A stretch of 64,000 nucleotides of DNA from Kitasatospora aureofaciens (GTDB lineage Bacteria; Actinomycetota; Actinomycetes; Streptomycetales; Streptomycetaceae): positions 1 through 64,000 of the forward strand of contig NZ_JAHTKP010000005.1 of the NCBI RefSeq assembly GCF_019192735.1. Reading direction: 5' to 3'. Below are positions 35,965 to 44,619 of this stretch, in pieces. The notes beneath the pieces are model-generated. The model made no database searches, was not told the origin of the DNA, and worked only from the letters and a program-made list of their open reading frames with translations. Within the stretch, counting starts at the first letter, position 1; each line of letters begins with the position of its first letter. Both the position numbers and the translations under genes were made by a program.

Positions 35965-38334
35965 TCAGCCGTTGTTGCCGCCGTTGCCACCGCCGCCGTG
36001 CTTGCCGCCGTTGCCGCCGATGACGCCCGGCGGGAAGGTGAACCCGCCGCCGATCATCCCGCCGCCGGGGTTGCCCCCGCCCGGGGTGCCGCCGGGGTTC
36101 CCGGCCGGCGGCGGGTTGCCGGCCGCCGGGGTGTTCGGGTCGCCGGCCGGCGGGCTCGCGGGCGTCGTGGCGTTCGGGTCGGGCTTGGGCTGCGGGTCCG
36201 GGATGTTGATGGTCTGGATCTGCTCCTGGGGGGCGCCCTTGAGCGCCTGGTTCATCGCCATCTGCCAGATCGGGCCGGGGCCGGTGGCGCCGAAGACGCC
36301 GTCGTTGTCGTAGTACGTGTCGCCGATCTTGATGTTCTTCATCTTCACGCCGCCGGCCGGGCCGCCCAGCCAGACCGAGGTGGCGAGGGACGGGGTGTAG
36401 CCGCTGAACCAGGCGGCCTTCTTCTCGTCGGTGGTACCGGTCTTACCGGCGATCTGCCGGCCGTCGTCGAGCTTGAGGGCGGCTGCGGTGCCCTTCTCGG
36501 TCACGTTGAGCAGGACGGTGTTGAGCGCGTCCGCGGTCTGCTCGGAGAAGGCCTGGCTGCACTGGGACTGCGGGACCTTGACGTCCTTGCCGTCGACCGT
36601 GGTGATCTTGTTGATCGCGATCGGGGTGCAGTACTTGCCTCGGGCGGCGAAGGTCGCGTAGACGTTCGCCATGGTGAGCGGGCTCAGCTCCAGGGTGCCG
36701 AGGACCATCGAGGGGACCTCCTGGAAGGGGTCGCCCTTGGCGGACTGGGTGACGCCCAGCTTGTTGGCCATCTGCTTGATCGCGCAGAGGCCGACCTGCT
36801 GCTCCATCTCCACGAAGTACGTGTTGACGGACAGGGCCATGGCCTGCTTGAGCTCGTACGGGCCGACCTCGCTGGTCGACTCGTTCTTCACCGTGGCCTT
36901 GGGGTTACCGGGCGACGCGATGTTCTTCCAGGTGCCCGAGCAGGTGGACATGTTCGGGTAGTCGATCTTGTTTTCGGACGGGAACGCCTGGGTCGGCGAC
37001 ATGCCCGACTCCAGGGCCGCCGCGGCCAGGATCGGCTTGAAGGTCGAACCGGTCTGGAAGCCGTTGCCGCCGCCCATCACGGAGTCGACGTTCAGGTTGA
37101 CGACGGTCTGGTTCTTGTTCGGGTCCAGGCCGTACGGGCGGGTCTGGGCCATCGCCAGGATCTTGCCGCTGCCGGGCTGCATCATGGTCGCGGCGGCCGA
37201 CACCGGGTCGGTCACCAGGACCTTCTTGGGGTTGGTGACGGCGGCCTGGGCGGCGGCCTGCTTGTCCGGGTCCAGCGTGGTGTAGATGTTCAGGCCGCCG
37301 GTGTCCCACAGCTTCTTGCGGTCCGCGGCGTTCTTGCCGAACACCGGGTCCTGCTTGATCACGTGGCGCACGTAGTCGCAGAAGAAGCCCATGCCGGCCT
37401 GGGCGGTGATGCAGCCGTTCTGCGGGTCCTTGTACTTCAGGCCCAGCGGGGCTGCCTTCGCCTCCTTCGCCTGGTCCGCCGTGATGTGCTTGTTCTCGAC
37501 CATCTTGTCGATGACGACGTTGCGGCGTTTGACCGTGTTGTCGGGGTAGCGCACCGGGTCGTACTGCGACGGGTTCTGCACCATGCCGGCCAGGGTGGCG
37601 GCCTCGGCGATGGTCAGGTCCTTGTTGCTCTTGCTGAAGTAGCGCTGGGAGGCGGCCTCGACCCCGTAGGCCTGGTGGCCGTAGAAGGTGATGTTGAGGT
37701 AGTTGGTGAGGATCTGGTCCTTCGTCAGATCCTCCTCCAGCTTGATCGCGACCTTGAGCTCCTGGATCTTGCGTCCCAGGGTCTTGCGCTGAGCCTCCAG
37801 GACGGCGGCCTGGTCGTCACCGGCCTTCTCGACGTTGACGTTCTTCACGTACTGCTGGGTCAGCGTCGACGCGCCCTGCGCGGTGGTGCCGCTCTCGGCG
37901 TTCTTGCCGACGGCGCGGAGGACGCCCTTCAGGTCGACGGCGCCGTGCTCGTAGAAGCGGGCGTCCTCGATGTCGACCTGGGCGTGTCGCATGAAGGGCG
38001 ACATCTGGTCGGCGGTGAGGACGGTGCGGTCGCGCTCGTAGACCTTGGCGATCAGGCCGCCCTTGGCGTCGAAGATCTGGGTGGCCTGGGTGAGCGGAGG
38101 TGTCTTGAAGTCGTCGGGGATGTTCTGGAAGCTCTCCGCCGTGTCCTTGGCGGTCAGCCCGATGGCGCCGACGGCGGGCAGGGCGAGGCCTGCCAGCAGA
38201 ACTCCGGAGAGCACGCTGACGCCCAGGAACTTCACTCCGTGTCCCGCGAAGTCCAGCGGTGACCCGCGGCGCCGGCCGCGCGGAGCTCCGGTGTTGCCTG
38301 GGGGCTGGGATGCCTGGGGGCGCTTCGGTGCCAT
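35965..38334 (-). CDS. bifunctional penicillin-binding protein (class A)
   Basis: The product is 789 aa with a cytoplasmic Arg/Pro-rich N terminus and one membrane helix near residue 35. The glycosyltransferase domain has EDARFYEHGAVDLKGVLRA with the catalytic Glu and GASTLTQQYVKN. The transpeptidase domain has GSTFKP (SxxK), SVN and KTGTT. It polymerises and cross-links peptidoglycan. The last 90 residues are Pro/Gly/Asn-rich and end in a GNGGKHGGGGNGG tail. ATG at 38332-38334 fits the conserved MAPKRP-type start. It is divergent from wblA. Confidence 0.94.
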   Translation of the reverse strand: MAPKRPQASQPPGNTGAPRGRRRGSPLDFAGHGVKFLGVSVLSGVLLAGLALPAVGAIGLTAKDTAESFQNIPDDFKTPPLTQATQIFDAKGGLIAKVYERDRTVLTADQMSPFMRHAQVDIEDARFYEHGAVDLKGVLRAVGKNAESGTTAQGASTLTQQYVKNVNVEKAGDDQAAVLEAQRKTLGRKIQELKVAIKLEEDLTKDQILTNYLNITFYGHQAYGVEAASQRYFSKSNKDLTIAEAATLAGMVQNPSQYDPVRYPDNTVKRRNVVIDKMVENKHITADQAKEAKAAPLGLKYKDPQNGCITAQAGMGFFCDYVRHVIKQDPVFGKNAADRKKLWDTGGLNIYTTLDPDKQAAAQAAVTNPKKVLVTDPVSAAATMMQPGSGKILAMAQTRPYGLDPNKNQTVVNLNVDSVMGGGNGFQTGSTFKPILAAAALESGMSPTQAFPSENKIDYPNMSTCSGTWKNIASPGNPKATVKNESTSEVGPYELKQAMALSVNTYFVEMEQQVGLCAIKQMANKLGVTQSAKGDPFQEVPSMVLGTLELSPLTMANVYATFAARGKYCTPIAINKITTVDGKDVKVPQSQCSQAFSEQTADALNTVLLNVTEKGTAAALKLDDGRQIAGKTGTTDEKKAAWFSGYTPSLATSVWLGGPAGGVKMKNIKIGDTYYDNDGVFGATGPGPIWQMAMNQALKGAPQEQIQTINIPDPQPKPDPNATTPASPPAGDPNTPAAGNPPPAGNPGGTPGGGNPGGGMIGGGFTFPPGVIGGNGGKHGGGGNGGNNG

Positions 38335-38757
38335 GAGGAGAACCCTACGTCCCGGAATCCCGCACATAGGGGCAGGTGTTCGCCTAGGCTTGTCACAAGC
38401 TTGCGACAGCTTCGGTGCGTCAACATCACTCACTCTTGTGAGTGCGGAGACTTGCCCGAATTGCCCACTCTTGAGCGGGTTTTGAGGCAGCTGTGGCCTG
38501 CTGTACCCGTGTGAACGGTAGCACTCAGTGATGGCGCGCGTGGCGAGAGTGGGTGTCGCGCGTTTGGCAAGGCTTGCGACCTGCGATCACTCCAACGAGT
38601 GAGCTGACCGATACCCATAGTCCAATCGGGTCATTCGAGATTGAGCCCGAAGGGGCTGTTGCAAGCTGTCGTTCTTCCGTAACGTCCTCAACTGGCAACG
38701 GTGAATATGCCGTTGCCGCCGTGGGGGAGCCTCGATACGGGAGAGGACGGCGCCGGG
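38335..38757. promoter_or_regulatory. long divergent control region between PBP and wblA
   Basis: This 423-bp stretch has no gene. It contains a perfect inverted repeat ACTCAC-TCTT-GTGAGT at 38428-38443 and several related CACTCTTG or GAGTGAG fragments. Its GC content is clearly lower than that of the flanks. The wblA leader must be long or start within it; GTG at 38701 would add 19 residues but is not the conserved start. Confidence 0.6.
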
Positions 38758-39081
38758 ATGGGCTGGGTTGACGACTGGAGTGCGCAGGCCGCCTGCCGCA
38801 CGAGTGATCCGGACGAACTGTTCGTCCAGGGGGCGGCGCAGAACCGCGCCAAGGCGGTGTGCAGCGGTTGCCCCGTCCGTACGGAGTGCCTGGCGGACGC
38901 GCTGGACAACCGGGTGGAGTTCGGGGTCTGGGGCGGGATGACGGAGCGCGAGCGCCGGGCGCTGCTGCGCCGCCGGCCGACGGTGATCTCCTGGCGGAAG
39001 CTGCTGGAGACCGCCCGGACGGAGTACGAGGAGTCCCTCGCGACCGGCGTGATACTGACGGACTACGCCCAGGCGGGCTGA
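38758..39081 (+). CDS. wblA: WhiB-family iron-sulfur regulator WblA
   Basis: The product is 107 aa starting MGWVDDWSAQAACR. The four Fe-S cysteines lie in AACRTSDP, VCSGCPVRTECLAD (C...CxxC...C), followed by GVWGGMTERERRALLRRRP, the WhiB turn and basic helix. The sequence is very close to what I recall of WblA, a conserved actinomycete regulator that affects sporulation and represses antibiotic production. Its neighbours, a class A PBP upstream and paired ArsA-like ATPases downstream, match the Streptomyces wblA locus. Confidence 0.93.
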   Translation: MGWVDDWSAQAACRTSDPDELFVQGAAQNRAKAVCSGCPVRTECLADALDNRVEFGVWGGMTERERRALLRRRPTVISWRKLLETARTEYEESLATGVILTDYAQAG

Positions 39082-39182
39082 CCCGGAACGTCGGTACCGG
39101 AAGGTCGGTACCAGCACCGGGCACCACGTACCAGAGGCACCAAGCACCACCTCCGGGCCGCCCCACCGGCCCGGGCCCGCGC

Positions 39183-40367
39183 CTACGCGACGCCGCTCAG
39201 CCGTTCCCCGATGGCCCGCAGCCCGTCCAGGTCGTGCACGTCGCCCGGCAGCGCGGCGACCTCCACGATCGGCACGTCCGGGTACACGGAGACGAAGCGG
39301 TCGCGGGTGCGGCGCTCCCTCCCCATGATCTGCATCCGCTCGGCGTGCAGCCGCAGCAGCCCGGCCGCGAGCAGCTCGGCCTCGGGCGAGGAGCGCTCCG
39401 AGCCGTTCTCCTCCAGCGCCTCGGCCGCCGCCAGAGCACGCTCCGCGGTGAGCTGCGGGGCCCCCGAGCCGTGCACCCGGTTGAGCACCAGCCCGGCCAA
39501 CGGCATCCGGTCCGCGGCCAGCCGGTCGACGAAGTACGCCGCCTCGCGCAGCGCGTCCCGCTCCGGCGCGGCCACCACCAGGAACGCCGTGCCCGGCGCC
39601 TTGAGCAGCTGGTACGTGCGGTCGGCGCGCTCGCGGAAGCCGCCGAACATCGAGTCCATCGCGCTGACGAAGGTCTGCACGTCGGTGAGCAGCTGGGTGC
39701 CGAAGATCTTGCCGAGGGTGCCGGTGAGCAGGCCCATGCCGACGTTGAGGAACTTCATCGCGCTGCGCCCGCCGACCTTGGCCGGGGCGGTCAGGATCCG
39801 GATCACCTTGCCGTCGAGGAAGGACCCGAGGCGGTTGGGCGCGTCCAGGAAGTCCAGTGCGGAGCGGGACGGCGGGGTGTCGACGACGATCAGGTCCCAC
39901 TCCTCGGCCGCGCGCAGCTGGCCGAGCTTCTCCATCGCCATGTACTCCTGCGTGCCCGCGAAGCCGGCCGACAGGGACTGGTAGAACGGGTTCTCCATGA
40001 TCGCCTTGGCCCGTTCGGGTTCGGCGTGGGCGAGCACGACCTCGTCGAAGGTCCGCTTCATGTCGAGCATCATGGCCTGGAGTTCGCCGTCGCCGGTGAC
40101 CCCCTTGACCACCCGCGGGGTGTTGTCGAGCTCGGTCAGGCCCATGGACTGGGCGAGCCGGCGGGCCGGGTCGATGGTCAGCACGACGACCTTGCGCCCG
40201 CGTTCGGCGGCGCGCAGCCCGATCGCCGCGGCGGTGGTGGTCTTGCCGACCCCGCCCGAGCCGCAGCAGACGATGATCCTGGTCTTCGGGTCGTCGATCA
40301 GCGCGTCGACGGCGAGTCTGCTGCCCGTGCTCCGTACGCCGTTGCGGTTCGTTCCACCCGTGCTCAT
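39183..40367 (-). CDS. ArsA/Get3-like ATPase, second of a pair
   Basis: The product is 394 aa. The P-loop reads CGSGGVGKTTTAAAIG, lacking the lysine two places after the first Gly that defines the Get3/MinD signature (GKGG). Switch regions TIDPARRLAQSMG and VVDTPPSRSALDFLD are normal. ATG at 40365-40367 follows GAGGTGGG. It lies after the ATPase at 40441 on the same strand, separated by a 79-bp repeat unit. The two probably form a heterodimer. Confidence 0.9.
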   Translation of the reverse strand: MSTGGTNRNGVRSTGSRLAVDALIDDPKTRIIVCCGSGGVGKTTTAAAIGLRAAERGRKVVVLTIDPARRLAQSMGLTELDNTPRVVKGVTGDGELQAMMLDMKRTFDEVVLAHAEPERAKAIMENPFYQSLSAGFAGTQEYMAMEKLGQLRAAEEWDLIVVDTPPSRSALDFLDAPNRLGSFLDGKVIRILTAPAKVGGRSAMKFLNVGMGLLTGTLGKIFGTQLLTDVQTFVSAMDSMFGGFRERADRTYQLLKAPGTAFLVVAAPERDALREAAYFVDRLAADRMPLAGLVLNRVHGSGAPQLTAERALAAAEALEENGSERSSPEAELLAAGLLRLHAERMQIMGRERRTRDRFVSVYPDVPIVEVAALPGDVHDLDGLRAIGERLSGVA

Positions 40368-40443
40368 GCGCCCACCTCGCGGCGCTCGGCAGCCGCTTCG
40401 CACAATGCGCACCTCTTGATGGTTCGCTCGCTTCGCTCGTTCA
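40365..40443 (-). repeat. 79-bp stop-to-start repeat, copy 1
   Basis: From the TGA of the first ATPase gene to the ATG of the second, the unit reads TGAACGAGCGAAGCGAGCGA, then ACCATCA, TGCGAAGC, GCCGAGCG and GCGAGG, ending at ATG. The same ordered blocks and exactly the same length occur at 41882-41960 on the other strand. It provides both the stop and the next ribosome binding site. Confidence 0.8.
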
Positions 40444-41514
40444 CGATGCCCCCTGCCGCTTGAGTTCGCCCGCCAGCCGGTACAGCCCCCCGAGGTCCAC
40501 GCCCTCGCCCAGCAGCGGGAGTTCGTAGGTGGGGAGCTTCAGCTGCTGGAGGTCGGCCCGCTGCTCGCGCTCCAGCTCGACCCGCTCGGCGTGCTCCCTG
40601 GCCTGTTCCAGCAGCGGGTCGAGCAGCGGGTCCACCGCGGCCCGGACGGTCTCCGGCTTGCGCGAGCGCCCCCCGAGCCCGGCCTCGCCGAGGGCCAGGG
40701 CGACGTCCTCGCGGTGGTTCCCGTCCACTGCGGCGACCGCGGCGGCGTCCAGCAGCGGCGGCCGGACCATGTTGATCATCACTCCGCCGACCGGGAGCCC
40801 GGCCTCGCGCAGCTCGGCGAAGCCGTCGACCGTCTCCTGCACCGGCATCTCCTCCAGCAGGGTGACCAGGTGCACCGCGGTCTCCGGCGACTTCAGCACC
40901 CGCATCACGGCCTGCGCCTGGGTATGTATCGGCCCGATCCGGGCCAGTCCGGCCACCTCGGAGTTGACGTTGAGGAAGCGGGTGATCCGGCCGGTCGGCG
41001 GTGCGTCCATCACCACCGCGTCGTAGCTGCGGCGGCCGTCCGGGCCCTTGCGCCGGGAGGCCTCGCAGGCCTTGCCGGTGAGCAGGACGTCCCGGACGCC
41101 GGGCGCAATCGTGGTGGCGAAGTCGACGAAGCCGACCTTCTGGAGCGCCTTCCCGGCCCGGCCGAGTTTGTAGAACATCTCCAGGTACTCAAGCAGCGCC
41201 AGCTCGGTGTCGATGGCCAGGGCGAAGACCTCGCCACCGCCCGTCGAGCCGGCCGGCAGGCCCAGCTGGGTCCGGGAGACCGAGGCGATCCGGCGCTCCT
41301 CGTACGGCAGCGCGGCGATCCCGAACAGTTCGGCGATGCTCTGCCGGCCCTCCACCTCGATCAGCAGCACCCGCCCGCCCTCGGCGGCGAGGGCCAGCGC
41401 CAGCGCGGCGGCCAGCGTGGTCTTCCCGGTGCCGCCCTTGCCGCTGACCACGTGCAGCCGGACGCCCTCCCAGTCGGGGTCGCGCCGGGCCGCCTGGCCG
41501 GGGGTGCGTGCCAC
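40441..41514 (-). CDS. ArsA/Get3-like ATPase, first of a pair
   Basis: The product is about 357 aa from GTG at 41514. The P-loop VVSGKGGTGKTTLAAALALA has the signature lysine, unlike its partner. DAPPTGRITRFLNVNSEV is the switch II region. Such proteins dimerise around ATP to move tail-anchored proteins, oxyanions or other cargo; in Streptomyces the pair next to wblA is conserved but uncharacterised as far as I know. The start is uncertain, since upstream in-frame starts exist to 41625. Confidence 0.87.
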   Translation of the reverse strand: MARTPGQAARRDPDWEGVRLHVVSGKGGTGKTTLAAALALALAAEGGRVLLIEVEGRQSIAELFGIAALPYEERRIASVSRTQLGLPAGSTGGGEVFALAIDTELALLEYLEMFYKLGRAGKALQKVGFVDFATTIAPGVRDVLLTGKACEASRRKGPDGRRSYDAVVMDAPPTGRITRFLNVNSEVAGLARIGPIHTQAQAVMRVLKSPETAVHLVTLLEEMPVQETVDGFAELREAGLPVGGVMINMVRPPLLDAAAVAAVDGNHREDVALALGEAGLGGRSRKPETVRAAVDPLLDPLLEQAREHAERVELEREQRADLQQLKLPTYELPLLGEGVDLGGLYRLAGELKRQGAS

Positions 41515-41725
41515 GCTCCGTCTCCGTCCGTCTCCGAGGGCCGGGGGCCGCTCCGTCGGCCGGCCCCGTTCTCCGGTTGCCCTCTCGCGAGAGTAACCAG
41601 GGAGCGGGCCGGATGCCCGGAGCACCGGGGGGACCGGGCCTGAATCATGCCCCCTTTGTGGGCCACCTCACACGCCGGTCCGCCGGCGGCGCCGATCGCC
41701 GGGGCGGCTCGTCTAGAGTCTGGCC

Positions 41726-41884
41726 ATGACCAAGTGGGAATACATGACGGCGCCCCTGCTCGTGCACGCCACCAAGCAGATCCTGGACAACTTCGGCGAG
41801 GACGGCTGGGAGCTCATCCAGGTCGTGCCGGGTCCGAACCCGGAGCAGCTGGTGGCCTACTTCAAGCGGGAGAAGAACGCGTGA
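41726..41884 (+). CDS. DUF4177-type small protein
   Basis: The product is 52 aa, MTKWEYMTAPLLVHATKQIL, then DNFGEDGWELIQVVPGP, ending FKREKNA. The WEY start and DGWELI core are the DUF4177 signature. ATG at 41726 follows a TCTAGAGTC promoter-like segment within 20 bp, so the mRNA may be nearly leaderless. It leads into the RidA gene through a 79-bp repeat unit that begins at its stop codon. Function unknown. Confidence 0.85.
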   Translation: MTKWEYMTAPLLVHATKQILDNFGEDGWELIQVVPGPNPEQLVAYFKREKNA

Positions 41885-41960
41885 ACGAGCGTAGTGAGCG
41901 AACCATCATGTACAGCGCGTCTTGCGAAGCACGCGCCGAGCGAAGCGAGGCGTCGGCATG
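41882..41960 (+). repeat. 79-bp stop-to-start repeat, copy 2
   Basis: It starts at the TGA of the DUF4177 gene and ends at the ATG of the RidA gene. It shares about three quarters of its bases with copy 1, in the same orientation relative to the genes it joins. Confidence 0.8.
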
Positions 41961-42425
41961 AGCAAGGTTGAGTCGAAGCTTGCCGACCTGGGCCTGAGCC
42001 TGCCGCCGGTGGCCGCCCCGGTCGCCGCGTACGTGCCGGCCCTGCGCTCGGGCGAGTTCGTGTTCACCTCCGGCCAGCTCCCGGTCGTCGGCGGCAAGCT
42101 GCCGAGCACCGGCAAGGTCGGCGCCGAGGTGTCCCCGGAGGAGGCCAAGGTCCTCGCGCAGACCTGCGCGCTGAACGCGCTGGCCGCGATCAAGTCGGTG
42201 ATCGGCGACCTCGACCTGATCGAGCGGGTCGTGAAGGTCGTCGGCTTCGTCGCCTCCGCCCCCGACTTCACCGGCCAGCCGGGCGTGATCAACGGCGCCA
42301 GCGAGCTGCTCGGCCAGGTGCTGGGCGAGGCCGGTGTGCACGCCCGCAGCGCGGTCGGCGTCGCGGTGCTGCCGCTGGACGCCCCGGTCGAGGTCGAGCT
42401 GCAGGTGCGGGTCAAGACCGCCTGA
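41958..42425 (+). CDS. RidA-family protein
   Basis: The product is 155 aa beginning MSKVESKLADLGLSLPPVAA. It has FTSGQLPVVGGKLPSTGKVG and the C-terminal HARSAVGVAVLPLDAPVEVE strand typical of the YjgF/YER057c/UK114 family. Members hydrolyse reactive enamine/imine intermediates from PLP enzymes. This is the longer actinomycete type. ATG at 41958 is set by the repeat-encoded GCGAGG. Confidence 0.9.
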   Translation: MSKVESKLADLGLSLPPVAAPVAAYVPALRSGEFVFTSGQLPVVGGKLPSTGKVGAEVSPEEAKVLAQTCALNALAAIKSVIGDLDLIERVVKVVGFVASAPDFTGQPGVINGASELLGQVLGEAGVHARSAVGVAVLPLDAPVEVELQVRVKTA

Positions 42426-42487
42426 CCGTGATCACGAGGCGGGGTTGGGCCTGTCCAACCCCGCCTTCGTGCGCTTAGCATCCGGGC

Positions 42488-43351
42488 ATGGACCATCGAG
42501 CAACGACGCTCCCGATGCCGCCCGGCTGGCCTGCCCGGATCCGGGCGGTCGACTCCGGCGTGCTGACCCCGCCGGTGCCCAAGCGCGCCGCGACGGTCGT
42601 GCTGCTGCGCGACGCCGCCGCCGGGCCGGAGGCCTACCTGCTGCGCCGGCGCACCTCGATGGCCTTCGCCGCCGGCATGTACGCCTACCCGGGCGGCGGG
42701 GTGGACCCGCGGGACGCCGAGGCCGAGCTGGCCTGGGCCGGACCGGGCCCGGAGGAGTGGGCGCGGCGGCTCGGCGTGGACGCCCGGACTGCGCAGGCGG
42801 TGGTCTGCGCGGCCGTCCGCGAGACCTTCGAGGAGGCCGGCGTGCTGCTGGCCGGCCCGGACGCGCACAGCGTCGCCGAGCCGCGCGACTGGAGCGCCGA
42901 GCGTGCCGCCCTGGAGGCGCACGAGCTGTCCCTCGCCGACTTCCTCCGCGCGCACGGCCTGGTGCTGCGCAGCGACCTGCTGGGCGGCTGGGCCCGCTGG
43001 ATCACCCCGGAGTTCGAGGAGCGCCGGTACGACACCTGGTTCTTCGTCGCCGCCCTGCCGTCCGGCCAGCGCGCCGCCCTGGAGGTCGGCGAGGCGGACC
43101 GGGTGGCCTGGATGACGCCCGCCGAGGCGGTCCGCGGCTACGACGAGGGCCGGTTCGGCATGCTGCCGCCGACCGTCACGGTGCTGCGCGAGCTGTCGCC
43201 GGTGCGGACCGCCGCCGAGGCCGTGGCCGCCGCCGGCCGGCGCTCGCTGGACCCGGTCCTGGGCCGGGCCGAGGTCCGCGGAGACCGCATGACCGTTCGA
43301 TGGCCCGGGTATGACGAGCTGACCATCGACGGGGACTTCCCCGAAGACTGA
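42488..43351 (+). CDS. NUDIX hydrolase
   Basis: The product is 287 aa. The Nudix box is present but split by an insertion: YPGGGVDPRD, about 45 residues, then AAVRETFEEAGVLL. The first strand AATVVLLRDAAAGPEAYLLR is typical. Such long NUDIX proteins cleave nucleoside diphosphate-linked compounds or CoA derivatives. It lies upstream of a small gene and an MBL gene, the same order as in Streptomyces. Confidence 0.88.
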   Translation: MDHRATTLPMPPGWPARIRAVDSGVLTPPVPKRAATVVLLRDAAAGPEAYLLRRRTSMAFAAGMYAYPGGGVDPRDAEAELAWAGPGPEEWARRLGVDARTAQAVVCAAVRETFEEAGVLLAGPDAHSVAEPRDWSAERAALEAHELSLADFLRAHGLVLRSDLLGGWARWITPEFEERRYDTWFFVAALPSGQRAALEVGEADRVAWMTPAEAVRGYDEGRFGMLPPTVTVLRELSPVRTAAEAVAAAGRRSLDPVLGRAEVRGDRMTVRWPGYDELTIDGDFPED

Positions 43352-43363
43352 CCCGAATCCCGG

Positions 43364-43471
43364 CGCAACCGACGAGACCAGCGCAACCGACGAGACCAGC
43401 GCAACCGACGAGACCAGCGCAACCGACGAGACCAGCGCAACCGACGAGACCAGCGCAACCGACGAGAAAGG
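43364..43471. repeat. 18-bp tandem repeat, six copies
   Basis: Five perfect copies of CGCAACCGACGAGACCAG are followed by a sixth that changes at its end to AAAGGA, which serves as the ribosome binding site of the gene at 43483. The array fills nearly all of the gap after the NUDIX gene. Confidence 0.92.
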
Positions 43472-43482
43472 ACCGACGCCCG

Positions 43483-43656
43483 ATGACCCACAATGACGTG
43501 GCTCGCCGGACGGCACCCGAGATGCCCGCCCGCCGCCTCATCCCCCGCACCGCTGCCTGCGACAGCCCGGTCCCGTTCGTCGAGCTGGCCCAGCGGGCCC
43601 TCGTCCGGGCCCTCCCGCTGCGCGCCCTGCACCGCGACGGCGAGGGCGGCCGGTGA
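43483..43656 (+). CDS. small Arg-rich protein of unknown function
   Basis: The 57-aa product reads MTHNDVARRTAPEMPARRLI and ends LRALHRDGEGGR. Codon use is strongly GC at third positions, the ribosome binding site GAAAGGA comes from the repeat array, and its TGA overlaps the next gene's GTG (GTGA), so translation into the MBL gene is probably coupled. It has 11 Arg residues and no membrane helix. I do not recognise a family. Confidence 0.55.
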   Translation: MTHNDVARRTAPEMPARRLIPRTAACDSPVPFVELAQRALVRALPLRALHRDGEGGR

Positions 43657-44486
43657 GCGGACTCCTCCCGGGTGACCCCGCCGTCGCCGTCGGCGGCGAG
43701 GCCACCGCCCGGGCACTCTGCGTGCTGGCGCCGAACCCGTCGCCGATGACGCTGGACGGGACCAACACCTGGCTGCTCTCCGAGCCCGGCTCGGACCTCG
43801 CGGTGGTGATCGACCCGGGCCCGCTGCACGAGGGCCACCTGCGCCGGGTGATCGACCTCGCGGAGCAGCAGGGCAAGCGCGTCGCGCTCACCCTGCTCAC
43901 CCACGGCCACGCCGACCACTCCGAGGGCGCGGCCCGCTTCGCCGAGCTCACCGGCACCGAGGTCCGCGCCCTGGACCCGGCGCAGCGGCTCGGCTCCGAG
44001 GGCCTGGTCAACGGCCAGCGCCTGGACGTCGGCGGCCTGGACCTGCGGGTGGTCGGCACCCCCGGCCACACCTCGGACTCGCTGACCTTCCACCTGCCCG
44101 CCGACGGTGCGATCCTGACCGGTGACACCGTCCTCGGCCGCGGCACCACGATGGTCGCCCACCCCGACGGACGGCTCGGCGACTACCTGGACTCGCTGCG
44201 CCGCCTGCACACCATGGCCTCCGAGCGCGGCGTGCGGACCGTGCTGCCCGGCCACGGGCCGGTGCTCGCGGACGCACTGGGCGCCGTCGACTACTACCTC
44301 GCCCACCGGGCCACCCGGCTCGCCCAGGTGGAGACGGCGGTCGAGGCGGGCTGCCGGACCGCGCCCGAGGTGGTGGCCCGGGTCTACGCGGACGTCGACC
44401 GCTCGCTCTGGCCGGCCGCTGAGCTGTCCGTCCGGGCCCAGCTGGAGTACCTGGAGGAGCACGGGCTGATCCCCGATCTCGGCTGA
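43653..44486 (+). CDS. metallo-beta-lactamase fold hydrolase
   Basis: The product is 277 aa. The metal motif is LTHGHADHSEG, with further ligands in GTPGHTSDSL, LTGDTVLG and LPGHGPV. A C-terminal winged-helix-like segment (RTAPEVVARVYADVDRSLWP) is the LACTB2-like extension. Relatives are RNases or thioesterases. GTG at 43653 overlaps the small upstream gene. Confidence 0.9.
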   Translation: MSGLLPGDPAVAVGGEATARALCVLAPNPSPMTLDGTNTWLLSEPGSDLAVVIDPGPLHEGHLRRVIDLAEQQGKRVALTLLTHGHADHSEGAARFAELTGTEVRALDPAQRLGSEGLVNGQRLDVGGLDLRVVGTPGHTSDSLTFHLPADGAILTGDTVLGRGTTMVAHPDGRLGDYLDSLRRLHTMASERGVRTVLPGHGPVLADALGAVDYYLAHRATRLAQVETAVEAGCRTAPEVVARVYADVDRSLWPAAELSVRAQLEYLEEHGLIPDLG

Positions 44487-44575
44487 GCCGCCCGGGAGGC
44501 TGGGCTGCCGGGGAGGCTGAGCCGCCCGGGAGGCCGAGCGGCCCGGGAAAGCGTCGAAGGGCCCGCCAGAACGCC

Positions 44576-44605
44576 GAAGGGCCCGTCCGAGCGGACGGGC
44601 CCTTC
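44576..44605. terminator. bidirectional terminator between MBL and Crp genes
   Basis: GAAGGGCCCGTCC and its complement around a GAGC loop lie between convergent genes. Imperfect repeats GCGTCGAAGGGCCCG and ACGCCGAAGGGCCCG sit just before it. Confidence 0.85.
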
Positions 44606-44619
44606 GCAGCCTTCGGGCG

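Noticed and set aside
43138..43716. A reverse frame with repeated RRLRWS or GCAGLV peptides
   Set aside because: It is only the translation of the 18-bp tandem repeat array.
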